From JAOUEA01 sp963825635 (lineage in GTDB: Bacteria; Actinomycetota; UBA4738; HRBIN12), in assembly GCA_963825635.1 (NCBI GenBank), contig CAWGTU010000001.1:744001-808000 (forward strand): a stretch of 64,000 nucleotides of DNA. The letters run 5' to 3'. The stretch's first letter is position 1; every line of letters starts with the position of its first letter. Positions 16,559-24,039 of the stretch are shown here, piece after piece. The notes under the pieces are model-generated. The model searched no databases, had not been told where the DNA came from, and saw nothing but the letters and a program-made list of their open reading frames with translations. Both the position numbers and the translations under genes were made by a program.

Positions 16559-18064
16559 ATGACGCCGGACGTTCGCTCCTTCCGACCCTCCCGTCGGAGC
16601 ATCGGCATCGCCGCGGGCGTGGTCTCGGCGCTGATGGTTGCCGCGGTCGGATGGGCGTTGGTGCGCGGCGGCGACGATGCCGGTGGCACGGGCGCGGCCC
16701 CGCCTGCCTCGATCTCCGTGCGCACCCCGAAGCCCGCGAACCGAGAGATCCGCGGCGTCACGACGTTCCGAGGGAACGCGACCCGCTCCTACTACGGGCG
16801 GGGCCCGGTGCCGCTCGATCCCGTCGTGCGATGGCAGCACCCGGAGGTCACGAAGCTCTGCTCCGAGTCGATCGTGGGCGTCGACGTCACGGAGTGGTGT
16901 GGCACCGGGTGGACGGGCCAGCCCAACGTGGTCGAGGTGCCGGGCGGCGGGGTCGAGGTGCGGGAGGGTGCCTACGACGGGAAGTACCACTTCGTCGACG
17001 GTGACACCGGGGAGCCGGTCCGTCCTCCACTCGTGACGAAGGATCTGGCGAAGGGGTCGGCGACGACCGATCCGGACGGTTTCCCCCTCTACTACGCGGG
17101 ATCTCGCGACGGGCACCTGCGGGTGGTCGCGCTCGATCGCGACGAGCCCGAGACGCTCTGGAGTCTCGACGGTGGAACGAGCGTGCCCCGCCCGCTGCGC
17201 AACGACGACTGGGACGGCGCGCCGCTCGTGATCCGTGGCCACCTGCTCGCGGGCGGGGAGAACGGCTGGTTCTACGTGATCCGCCTCGACCGCTCGTACG
17301 GCGAGGACGGCCTCGTGACGGTGGCCCCCGAGGTCGTCGCGACGATCCCGGGCTTCGACGAAGAACTGTTGGAGACGCTCGGCGATCAGGAGGTCTCGAT
17401 CGAGAACTCCGTCGCGTTCCGCAGAGGAGTCGCCTACTTCGCGAACTCCGGGGGTCTCGTGCAGGGATGGGACATCGCCGGCCTCTTGGGCGGCGGCACC
17501 GAGGTCGAGCAGGTCCTGCGCTACTGGGTCGGCGACGACGTCGACGCGACGATCGCGATCGACGGACAGGGCTTCCTGTATGTCGCCGCCCAGTACCAGC
17601 GCTTCAACGAACGATCGCGCGAGGTCGGGCAGCTGATGAAGCTCGACCCGCGCCGGCCGGACGATCCGTTGATCTGGAGCATCGATGCCCGTGAGATCGG
17701 GTTCGAGGGCGCGGGCGGCAGCTGGTCGACCCCGGCGCTCTACGGCGACGTGGTGTTCTTCTCGACGGCCGCGGGCCGGGTGCTGGAGGTAGATCGGGGC
17801 AGCGGGACCGTGCTGCACGAGCTGCAGGTGGGGGCGCCGTCGATCGCGTCGCCGGTCGTCGTCGACGGCGTGCTGATCCTCGGGGACTGCCTGGGCGACC
17901 TGTACGCCTGGGATGTCTCCGATCCGTCGGTCGCCCCGCCTCTGCTGTGGAAGATGAGGTTCGAGGGCTGCATCGAGTCGACGCCCGCGGTGTGGCGGGG
18001 GTGGCTGTACCTCGGTACGCGCGAGGGATACCTCTACGGCATCGCCGACGCCGAGGGGTCGTGA
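16559..18064 (+). CDS. Secreted or membrane-anchored PQQ-type beta-propeller protein
   Basis: 501 residues: an N-terminal membrane anchor or uncleaved signal (about 13-35, SIGIAAGVVSALMVAAVGWAL), a conserved segment TTFRGNATRSYYGRGPVP, then repeated beta-propeller blades of the PQQ/quinoprotein type (for example DTGEPVRPPLVT, DRDEPETLWSLDGG, DIAGLLGGG, DVVFFSTAAGRVLEVDRGSG, YLGTREGYLYGI). No enzyme motif is visible, so it is more likely a binding or scaffold protein on the outer face of the membrane than a dehydrogenase. Two Cys (KLCSESIVG, VTEWCGTGW) close to each other may form a disulfide. It converges with the rhomboid gene, with a 20-nt gap. Confidence 0.75.
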   Translation: MTPDVRSFRPSRRSIGIAAGVVSALMVAAVGWALVRGGDDAGGTGAAPPASISVRTPKPANREIRGVTTFRGNATRSYYGRGPVPLDPVVRWQHPEVTKLCSESIVGVDVTEWCGTGWTGQPNVVEVPGGGVEVREGAYDGKYHFVDGDTGEPVRPPLVTKDLAKGSATTDPDGFPLYYAGSRDGHLRVVALDRDEPETLWSLDGGTSVPRPLRNDDWDGAPLVIRGHLLAGGENGWFYVIRLDRSYGEDGLVTVAPEVVATIPGFDEELLETLGDQEVSIENSVAFRRGVAYFANSGGLVQGWDIAGLLGGGTEVEQVLRYWVGDDVDATIAIDGQGFLYVAAQYQRFNERSREVGQLMKLDPRRPDDPLIWSIDAREIGFEGAGGSWSTPALYGDVVFFSTAAGRVLEVDRGSGTVLHELQVGAPSIASPVVVDGVLILGDCLGDLYAWDVSDPSVAPPLLWKMRFEGCIESTPAVWRGWLYLGTREGYLYGIADAEGS

Positions 18065-18084
18065 GCTCCCGCGCGAGGATCCGC

Positions 18085-19035
18085 TCAGAAGAACGCCGGG
18101 AACTCGGTTCGGTACTGCGCCGTCTTCCACGCCGCGAGCGCGAGCGCCCCCACCGTGATCGCGGCGAACCCGCCGACCGCGATCGCGGTGCGCATCGAGC
18201 GCGCGCCCCATCCCTCGGCGACGATGCCGGCCGCCAGCCCGGCGACGAATCCGCCAAGGTGGGCTCGCCAGTCGATGACGGAGTTGAGTCCGAAGGCCAG
18301 GACCATGTTCAGGATCAGGAACGGCACCAACCCCCGCAGGCGCGCCGCCGCCAGCGCCAGCTCGCGATGCCGGTAGTTGTACGCGACGAAGGCCCCGACG
18401 ACCCCGAAGATCGCGCCCGAAGCCCCGACGCTCACCTGCACCGGGTCGCCCGCGAACGCGTACGAGGCGGCGCTCGCGAACAGCCCCGTCGTGAGGAAGA
18501 TCAACAAGAAGCGTGCCCGCCCGAGCTCGCGTTCCACGACCGGACCGAACAGCCACAACGCATAGGCGTTCATCAGCAGGTGCAGGATGCCGCCGTGCAG
18601 GAAGATCGCGGTGACCATGCGCCACTGCTCGCCCACCGCGATGCCGACCACGTCGCCGTCGGGGAGCTGCGCGAGGCCGACCGAGGCCCCGAGCCGCACC
18701 AGGTGGATCGTGTTCGGCCCACTCATCAGCGATCCCACGCCGCCCACGACCATCTCGAGCACGTATCCGATGCCCATGAGCACGAGCAACACGCTCGTGA
18801 CCGAGATGGCTTTGGCGTTCGCGATCGCCACGCGCCGGCCGGGCCCCTTCCGGTATTCGCTGCGGGCCTCGGCCACACAGGTCGGGCAGTGGTGCCCCAC
18901 CGGGGCCGCGATCATGCACTCGGTGCAGATCGCGCGGCCGCATCTGGTGCAGTGCACGCCTGTGGCCACGCTGGGGTGCCGGTAGCAGTGATCGCCCCCG
19001 GGCGGGGGAGGCGGGATCACCGGCTGCTGTTCCAT
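18085..19035 (-). CDS. Rhomboid family intramembrane serine protease with N-terminal zinc-binding region
   Basis: 316 residues. The N-terminus has a B-box-like metal site (CYRHPSVATGVHCTRCGRAI, then CTECMIAAPVGHHCPTC) before six or more membrane segments. The rhomboid catalytic Ser is in SVGASGAIFGVVGAF and the catalytic His in HLGGFVAGLAAG; both are kept, so it should cleave membrane proteins. The start is set by a -10 (TAGCAT on the minus strand, 19043-19048) that overlaps the first ATG at 19044 and stands 7 nt before the ATG at 19035. It is downstream of the thioredoxin-like lipoprotein gene on the same strand. Confidence 0.88.
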   Translation of the reverse strand: MEQQPVIPPPPPGGDHCYRHPSVATGVHCTRCGRAICTECMIAAPVGHHCPTCVAEARSEYRKGPGRRVAIANAKAISVTSVLLVLMGIGYVLEMVVGGVGSLMSGPNTIHLVRLGASVGLAQLPDGDVVGIAVGEQWRMVTAIFLHGGILHLLMNAYALWLFGPVVERELGRARFLLIFLTTGLFASAASYAFAGDPVQVSVGASGAIFGVVGAFVAYNYRHRELALAAARLRGLVPFLILNMVLAFGLNSVIDWRAHLGGFVAGLAAGIVAEGWGARSMRTAIAVGGFAAITVGALALAAWKTAQYRTEFPAFF

Positions 19036-19089
19036 GTCGTCCATGCTACGGGCCCCCTAGTTGGAAGACGGTGATCGAGTTGCGTTCAC

Positions 19090-20073
19090 TCAGGAGCGCA
19101 GAGCGTCGAGCGAGGCTCGCACGTCGTCGAGGTCGAACAGCGGGCCCCAGCGCTCGACGATCACGCCGTCGGCGTCGATCAGGAACATCCAGGGCTCGGT
19201 GAGGTCGCCGTCGCGCAACAACCAGTCCGCGGCCGCCTGGTTCACGGTGCTCTCTTCGTAGTCGCGCCAGATCTCCACGTGGATGAACTCGGCGACGCCC
19301 CCGTACTCCTCGGCCAGCGCCTCCTGAGCCTCGACCGTGGGTCCGCAGAACTGGCTCTGGCAGTACACGGGGGTCGCGAATTGGACGAGCGCCGGACGGC
19401 CGCGGCGCAGAGCGTCGGCGATCGTCGCGCTGTGGAGCTCGGGGTCGGGGACCTCCGACCCGTCCTGTGCGCGGGAGTCGATCGCGACGGCCGGCACGCC
19501 CTTGGAATCCATCGTCAGGTTCTTCGTGGCGGGGGCGGCGTCGCCGGGGGCGGGGATCCGGTGCTGCGGGTACACCGTGAAGGCCGCGTCGAGCGTCATC
19601 GGCGGGCCGCCGTCGACCGAGGTCGTGATCGCCGCGTTCCAGATGCCCGGCTCGGGGAGCGTGACGTCGGGCGTGACGTACACGCCCGCCACGTCGGACG
19701 GGTTCGTGAGCGTCGGGCCGTCGCCGTCGGCGGGGGTGTCTCCAGGGGCCGGGACGAACTCGGCGGTCGTCGCAGGGCCTTCGAGCGGCGCCTGGCTCCC
19801 GTCGCTCCCGAGGAAGCTGAACGCCACGTCGATCTGTCCGAACGACAGCAGCTGCACGCCGGCGTCCTCGGTGCTCGAGAAGACGCCCACCTGCACGGCT
19901 TCCGGGGAGTCGGCCGCGAGGTCCGAGCTCGCCACCTGCGCGGAGAACGACGCGGCATCCCCGGTCGGCGAGGCGGTGGTCGACGTCGCCACCGGGTCTG
20001 CGTCGTCGTCGCCGGTGCACGCCGCGGCGAGCAGCGTGAGGCCGAGCACGGCGGGCAGGAGACGTCGCGTCAT
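19090..20073 (-). CDS. Thioredoxin-fold lipoprotein with a CX4C motif
   Basis: 327-residue lipoprotein: signal peptide with lipobox LLAAAC (lipidated Cys19), a Thr/Ser/Asp-rich linker, a beta-sandwich-like central part (about 60-200; GIWNAAITTSVDGG, AAFTVYPQHRIPAPGD), and a C-terminal thioredoxin-like domain (from about 215). The presumed redox site is VYCQSQFCGPTVE (Cys238, Cys243): four residues lie between the cysteines instead of two (thioredoxin) or three (SCO1). Downstream, EPWMFLIDADGVIVERWGP is typical of the fold. The ATG at 20073 has gagg 9 nt upstream; an ATG at 20082 is possible. Role unknown; perhaps metal delivery or disulfide exchange outside the cell. Confidence 0.75.
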   Translation of the reverse strand: MTRRLLPAVLGLTLLAAACTGDDDADPVATSTTASPTGDAASFSAQVASSDLAADSPEAVQVGVFSSTEDAGVQLLSFGQIDVAFSFLGSDGSQAPLEGPATTAEFVPAPGDTPADGDGPTLTNPSDVAGVYVTPDVTLPEPGIWNAAITTSVDGGPPMTLDAAFTVYPQHRIPAPGDAAPATKNLTMDSKGVPAVAIDSRAQDGSEVPDPELHSATIADALRRGRPALVQFATPVYCQSQFCGPTVEAQEALAEEYGGVAEFIHVEIWRDYEESTVNQAAADWLLRDGDLTEPWMFLIDADGVIVERWGPLFDLDDVRASLDALRS

Positions 20074-20125
20074 GGAGACCATCCTCTCGCACGGGCGATC
20101 GAACGACCGGGGCCCCTCCAGCGCG

Positions 20126-20650
20126 CTACGGCACCGAGCCCTCGTGGCGCAAGAGCCACCGCTTTCGATCCTCGTGGCGTCCGTACCCGCCGATCGTGCC
20201 GCCGGCGTGCACCACCCGATGGCACGGCACGAAGAGCTCGATCGGGCAGCTTGCCAGCGCGCTCCCGGCGGCGCGCGCCGCACGCGGGCTCCCCGCCATG
20301 CCGGCGACGTCGCCGTAGGTCCAGAGCTCGCCGAAGGGGATCGTGGCGACGACCTCGAGCACCCGGCGTCCGAACCCCTCGCCCACGAGAGAGAGGTCGG
20401 GGCGGACCGTGAGCACCGTGGTGCGGCCGGCGAAGTAGCCACGGGCCTCCCGCTGCGCCGCCGCTACGACCGCCCCGGCGGCCGAGCCGTCGGCTGCCGC
20501 GTCCGGTCGCTGCGCGAACCATCGCTCGATGCCTTCCAGCCCGTGACCACGATCGTCGTCGAAGATCGTCGCCACCACCCCGCGAGCGGAGCCGACGATC
20601 GTGAGCTCGCCGATCGGGGTGGGCACCGTGCGGTGGCGCAATGCGTTCAT
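20126..20650 (-). CDS. ogt: Methylated-DNA--protein-cysteine methyltransferase
   Basis: DNA repair protein that moves the methyl group from O6-methylguanine to its own Cys, 174 residues. The active site is FVPCHRVVHAGG (Cys143), preceded by the helix-turn-helix segment VATIPFGELWTYGDVAGMAG and followed by GGYGRHEDRKRWLLRHEG. The ATG at 20650 was chosen because family similarity begins directly behind it (PTPIGELTIVGS). It sits 10 nt behind the SCO1664-family gene and is likely in the same operon. Confidence 0.92.
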   Translation of the reverse strand: MNALRHRTVPTPIGELTIVGSARGVVATIFDDDRGHGLEGIERWFAQRPDAAADGSAAGAVVAAAQREARGYFAGRTTVLTVRPDLSLVGEGFGRRVLEVVATIPFGELWTYGDVAGMAGSPRAARAAGSALASCPIELFVPCHRVVHAGGTIGGYGRHEDRKRWLLRHEGSVP

Positions 20651-20660
20651 CGCCGCGCGG

Positions 20661-21410
20661 TCACACGGGGGGCCAGGGGTAGGGTCGTTCCCCGATCGGC
20701 GAGGGGAACACCGGCCGGGCCACGACGGTATCGACGCGGCGTCCCAGTGCGGCGACCTCCTCGTCGGAGAGCAGGGCGCCCAGCTGTTCGCGCGGCGCCG
20801 CACCCTCGGCCAGGGCCTCGCCGAAGGCCCCGACCCGGTCGACGAGCTCCTGTGGGATCGGCTCGCCCATGTACTCCCAGATCACGGTGCGCAGCTTGGG
20901 TTCCTCGTGGAAGCAGACCCCGTGGTCGATCGCCCAGATGCGGCCATCCTCGCCCAGCAGGCAGTGCCCGCCCTTGCGGTCGGCGTTGTTCACCACGAGG
21001 TCGAACACCGCGATCTCGCGGAACGCGTCGGGGAAGCGGTCCTGCAGCGTGAAGTAGTGCTCCTGTGGTTCGAACGGGACGAACAGCTGCACCGACCCCG
21101 CCCCCTCGGGCCCGTCCCGGAGCACGGTGGGCGGCACCTTGGGCCAGCCGAGCGCGGCAGCGACGAGGAAGGCGGCGACCTCGCGCCGCCCGAGCGATCC
21201 GGCGGGGAAGTCCCAGAGGGGACTCTCGCCCCGATATGGCTTGTACACGGCCAGGACCTGGTCGCCGTCGGGCGCCGAGGCGCGCGCGAGGAACGTGTAG
21301 TTCGACGAGTTCGGCAGCAGGCCGAGCAGCTCGAGGGCACCGCTCCCGATCGCCGCCGGGACGCCCGGGGGCGTCAGCTCCGCTTCGAGTGGCCGTTCAT
21401 CGCGGGACAC
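20661..21410 (-). CDS. SCO1664 family kinase-like protein
   Basis: Protein of the SCO1664 family, with remote likeness to phosphatidylinositol-kinase/HipA-type folds. About 249 residues. Family motifs: LPNSSNYTFLARA, AVYKPYRGESPLWDFP, FDLVVNNADRKGGHCLLG (with the catalytic-loop-like Asn-Asn-Ala-Asp) and IWAIDHGVCFHEEPKLRTV (a DFG-like Asp). Substrate unknown. The GTG at 21410 overlaps DUF3090 by 37 nt; an upstream ATG at 21452 is possible. It is the third gene of a trio (phosphatase, DUF3090, SCO1664) that is widely kept together in actinobacteria. Confidence 0.85.
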   Translation of the reverse strand: MSRDERPLEAELTPPGVPAAIGSGALELLGLLPNSSNYTFLARASAPDGDQVLAVYKPYRGESPLWDFPAGSLGRREVAAFLVAAALGWPKVPPTVLRDGPEGAGSVQLFVPFEPQEHYFTLQDRFPDAFREIAVFDLVVNNADRKGGHCLLGEDGRIWAIDHGVCFHEEPKLRTVIWEYMGEPIPQELVDRVGAFGEALAEGAAPREQLGALLSDEEVAALGRRVDTVVARPVFPSPIGERPYPWPPV

Positions 21411-21913
21411 GCATGGCCCTCCGCATCGATCGGGTTCCCGCAGAACTGACACGTCGGACGGCCCTGCTCGGCGACGGCCGCGCCGTAGCGCGAGAGTGCG
21501 AACATCTGTTCCCGGGTGGCTGCGAGCTGGACGACCTCCGGCTCTGGGGCGCCGTCGAGCATCGAGGAAGGCTCGTCTCCCTCAGTCTCCGGCTCGGTCT
21601 CCGGCAGCGACTCCTCGATCTCGAGCACGAAGAGCTGCCGGTCGTGGTCGTAGCCGATCGAGAGCCTGCCGGCGCGCCACATCGGGTCGACCGGGTCCTC
21701 GAGGCCGAGCTCGTCGTCGCTCGGGCCGACGCCGGTCTCGAGCTCCAGATCGGCGAGGAGCTCGAGGATGGATGCCGCCAGCAGCTGCACCTGCTGCTTC
21801 TCCACGACGACCGTCACGAGCTGATCTCGTGCCCGAGCCTGCAGGTAGAACGTGCGGGATCCCGGCTCGCCGATCGTGCCGGCGGTGATGCGGTCGACGG
21901 GGCCGAGGTCCAT
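21374..21913 (-). CDS. DUF3090 family protein
   Basis: 179-residue cytosolic protein of DUF3090, function unknown. It begins with the conserved TIGEPGSRTFYLQARA and ends in a metal-site-like CQFCGNPIDAEGHACPAMNGH (two CxxC-like Cys, a further Cys and His residues), as in family members. The middle part is rich in Glu and Pro. The ATG at 21913 is 5 nt behind the stop of the histidine phosphatase; its 3' end overlaps the SCO1664 gene. The tight order suggests that the three proteins act in one pathway or complex. Confidence 0.88.
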   Translation of the reverse strand: MDLGPVDRITAGTIGEPGSRTFYLQARARDQLVTVVVEKQQVQLLAASILELLADLELETGVGPSDDELGLEDPVDPMWRAGRLSIGYDHDRQLFVLEIEESLPETEPETEGDEPSSMLDGAPEPEVVQLAATREQMFALSRYGAAVAEQGRPTCQFCGNPIDAEGHACPAMNGHSKRS

Positions 21914-21918
21914 GCGGC

Positions 21919-22611
21919 CTATCCTCGCAGGTTCCCTTCCGAGCGCCGGCCGGCTCGCGACGGGGTCGCGGTCTCCCAGACGGGGGTGCCGCCGCCGGGG
22001 GCGAATCGGCCCAGATCGCCCGTGTCGTTCACGAGGAGCACCCGAGGGTTACCGTCCCGTTCGAGCGTCACGACCGAGACCGACGCCGTATCCACGACGA
22101 TGCGTTGGAACCGTGCGAGCGGAGCCCCGGCGAGATCGGCGAGCATCACGCGCACGATGTCGCCGTGGGTCGCCACGACGACGCGCCCCCGTCGATGCCG
22201 TCTCGCGATCGTCTGCAGCTCGCCGATCGCGCGAGCGCGGGCTTCTTCGAAGCTCTCTCCGCCCCCCGGGAAACGGAACACCTCGGGCCGCCGCTGCACC
22301 TCGTCCCACGCCTTCGTGCGACGCAGATGCGCGAGCCGCTTACCGGTCCACGAGCCCGCGTGCATCTCGATCAGATCGTCGCGCTCGACGACCGTGAGCC
22401 GGCACGCCGCCGAGAGCGGCTGCACGGTCTCGACGCATCGCTCGAGCGGGCTGGAGTAGATCGCAGTGGGCCGCAGCGGGGCGAGCCGCCGCGCCAGCTG
22501 CTCGGCCTGCGCCAGCCCTCGGTCGTCGAGGCCGATGCCGCGGGTCTGGCCGTAGAGCACGCGCCCGGTCTGGGCGGTGAGTCCGTGGCGCACGAGGAGC
22601 AACGTCGTCAT
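21919..22611 (-). CDS. Histidine phosphatase superfamily protein (MSMEG_4193 type)
   Basis: 230-residue phosphatase with the catalytic motif LLLVRHGLTAQTG (His9 region), the second site SSPLERCVETVQPL, and the acid region GESFEEARARAIGEL followed by the partner His in VVVATHGDIVRVML. It belongs to the MSMEG_4193-type group that is encoded with DUF3090 and SCO1664. Substrate unknown. The ATG at 22611 stands 9 nt behind a TATGCT element (minus strand, 22621-22626), which gives the trio a likely promoter of its own inside the short gap behind phoR. Confidence 0.87.
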   Translation of the reverse strand: MTTLLLVRHGLTAQTGRVLYGQTRGIGLDDRGLAQAEQLARRLAPLRPTAIYSSPLERCVETVQPLSAACRLTVVERDDLIEMHAGSWTGKRLAHLRRTKAWDEVQRRPEVFRFPGGGESFEEARARAIGELQTIARRHRRGRVVVATHGDIVRVMLADLAGAPLARFQRIVVDTASVSVVTLERDGNPRVLLVNDTGDLGRFAPGGGTPVWETATPSRAGRRSEGNLRG

Positions 22612-22657
22612 CGAGAGCGCAGCATACGGTGACGCTCGTCGCTCGCCTGCGCGCCCG

Positions 22658-23830
22658 TCACTCGCCTCCCGGCAGCGGGGCCATCGGCAGTCGCACGACG
22701 AACGACGACCCGGCGCCGAGCTCACTCGTGACCGACACGGATCCGCCGTGGTTCTCTGCCACGTGCCGCACGATCGACAGACCGAGCCCCGTGCCCCCGG
22801 TCTCGCGCGATCGTGCGCGGTCGACACGGTAGAAGCGCTCGAACACCCTCGGCAGGTCGCGGGCCGGGATCCCCACGCCGGAGTCTCGGACCGTGAGCTC
22901 GACCTCGTCCCGGTTCTTCCCGACCCGGATATCGACCGCACCGCCCGGGCGCGTGTACCGGATCGCGTTGTCGATCAGGTTGCGCACCAGCAGGGAGAGA
23001 TCGCGGGGGGCACCGCCGACCGTCGCCGGGGTCGGGGCCTCGACCGTCAGGCGCACGTTCGCCTCGCGCGCCTGGTCCTCGTACCGCTCGGCTTCCTCAC
23101 GCACGAGCGCATCGAGGCGAACCCGTTCGCTCAGCTCGCTGCCGGATTCGAGGCGGGAGAGGTCGAGCAGATCGGCGACGATCCGCGAGAGCCTGAGTGC
23201 CTCGCGTTCCAGCTGGCCCGCGAATCGCGTGACCGCATCCGGGTCGTCGTCGACGACCGAGCGCAAGGTCTCGGCGGCTGCCTGGATCGAGGCTGCCGGC
23301 GTCTTCAGCTCGTGGGAAGCGTTCGCGACGAAGTCGCGGCGCACCGACTCGATGCGACGGGCGTCGGTGATGTCGGTCACGACCACGAGGACCGAGCCAT
23401 CGCCTGCCGGCGCGGCGGTCACACGCAGCCAGCGCGAGGGAGCGCTCCGCTCCACCTCGACCGTGATCGGTGCCGACGAGGACGCGACCTCACGGACGGC
23501 CTCGCGCAGGTCCAACGGGAACAACTGCGACACCGACGCCGGCCGGCCTCCGAGGTGCCGCTCGAGGGCGGCGTTGGCGAACGCGGTCCCGAGCTCCGGA
23601 TCCAGCAGCAGGATGCCCTCTTGCATCGACGCCAGGATCAAGTCTTGGACCGCGCGCCCCTCCCGGACGTCTTCCTCGCGGCGTGCGAGTTCGGACGCGG
23701 CTTCGTCGGCGCGGCGGCGGGCGTCGTCGAGCCTCGATCTCGTGACCCGCATGCCCAGGAGCGCACCCAGGCCGCCGACGGCGACGAGACCGAGCACCGT
23801 GATCGCGATCGCGCCCGCGCTCGTGTCCAT
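22658..23830 (-). CDS. phoR: Phosphate-sensing histidine kinase PhoR/SenX3 type
   Basis: Membrane sensor kinase, about 390 residues: one N-terminal membrane segment (AITVLGLVAVGGLGALLG), a coiled linker, a PAS domain (LDPELGTAFANAALERHL), a HisKA domain with the phospho-acceptor His in NASHELKTPAASI (His173), and an HATPase domain (NLIDNAIRYTRPGG, DSGVGIPARDLPRVFERF, GGTGLGLSIVRHV). It should phosphorylate the response regulator encoded at the far end of the pst operon. The ATG at 23830 is my choice; a GTG at 23860 would lie in a PHO-like GTTCAC unit. It is divergent from pstS with PHO boxes in between. Confidence 0.9.
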   Translation of the reverse strand: MDTSAGAIAITVLGLVAVGGLGALLGMRVTRSRLDDARRRADEAASELARREEDVREGRAVQDLILASMQEGILLLDPELGTAFANAALERHLGGRPASVSQLFPLDLREAVREVASSSAPITVEVERSAPSRWLRVTAAPAGDGSVLVVVTDITDARRIESVRRDFVANASHELKTPAASIQAAAETLRSVVDDDPDAVTRFAGQLEREALRLSRIVADLLDLSRLESGSELSERVRLDALVREEAERYEDQAREANVRLTVEAPTPATVGGAPRDLSLLVRNLIDNAIRYTRPGGAVDIRVGKNRDEVELTVRDSGVGIPARDLPRVFERFYRVDRARSRETGGTGLGLSIVRHVAENHGGSVSVTSELGAGSSFVVRLPMAPLPGGE

Positions 23831-23873
23831 GCAAGTCGGGAGCATACGCAGCGTGTTCACCGCTTCCCCGTCC

Positions 23874-23895
23874 GTTCATCACCCGTTCATCCGTC
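23874..23895. promoter_or_regulatory. PHO box facing phoR
   Basis: Two direct repeat units at exact 11-nt pitch: GTTCATCACCC (23874-23884) and GTTCATCCGTC (23885-23895). A further GTTCAC is at 23855-23860. Matches the actinobacterial PhoP box (GTTCACC-type 11-nt units). Confidence 0.7.
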
Positions 23896-23950
23896 GGCGC
23901 GTGATCGGTCATCAGAGCGGGGTTCGCCGCGGAACGTCCTTCGTCGTGCC

Positions 23951-23994
23951 GTTCACCGACCGTTCACGTCTGCGCAATCGCCCGTCCACCCTTC
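23951..23994 (+). promoter_or_regulatory. PHO box facing pstS
   Basis: Units at 11-nt pitch: GTTCACCGACC (23951-23961), GTTCACGTCTG (23962-23972), a weak unit (23973-23983), GTCCACCCTTC (23984-23994). The box lies about 45-90 nt upstream of the pstS start, the usual place for activation by phosphorylated PhoP-type regulators. Confidence 0.8.
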
Positions 23995-24039
23995 CTGCCT
24001 AGTGTCGCCACCGACAATGGCACTCCGAGGAGGGGCTCG

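Noticed and set aside
16490..18943. Long open frames opposite real genes (for example 817 codons opposite the beta-propeller gene, 620 codons at 11194-13056, 597 codons at 38470-40263).
   Set aside because: Composition is typical of GC-rich antisense shadows (Arg, Gly, Pro, Ala) and each lies over a gene with clear family motifs. In the last case only the C-terminal part after 39657 is real.
19082..19092. Further PHO boxes at single GTTCAC sites (for example near 19085 and 54281).
   Set aside because: Only one unit without a neighbour at 11-nt pitch; such 6-mers are expected by chance.
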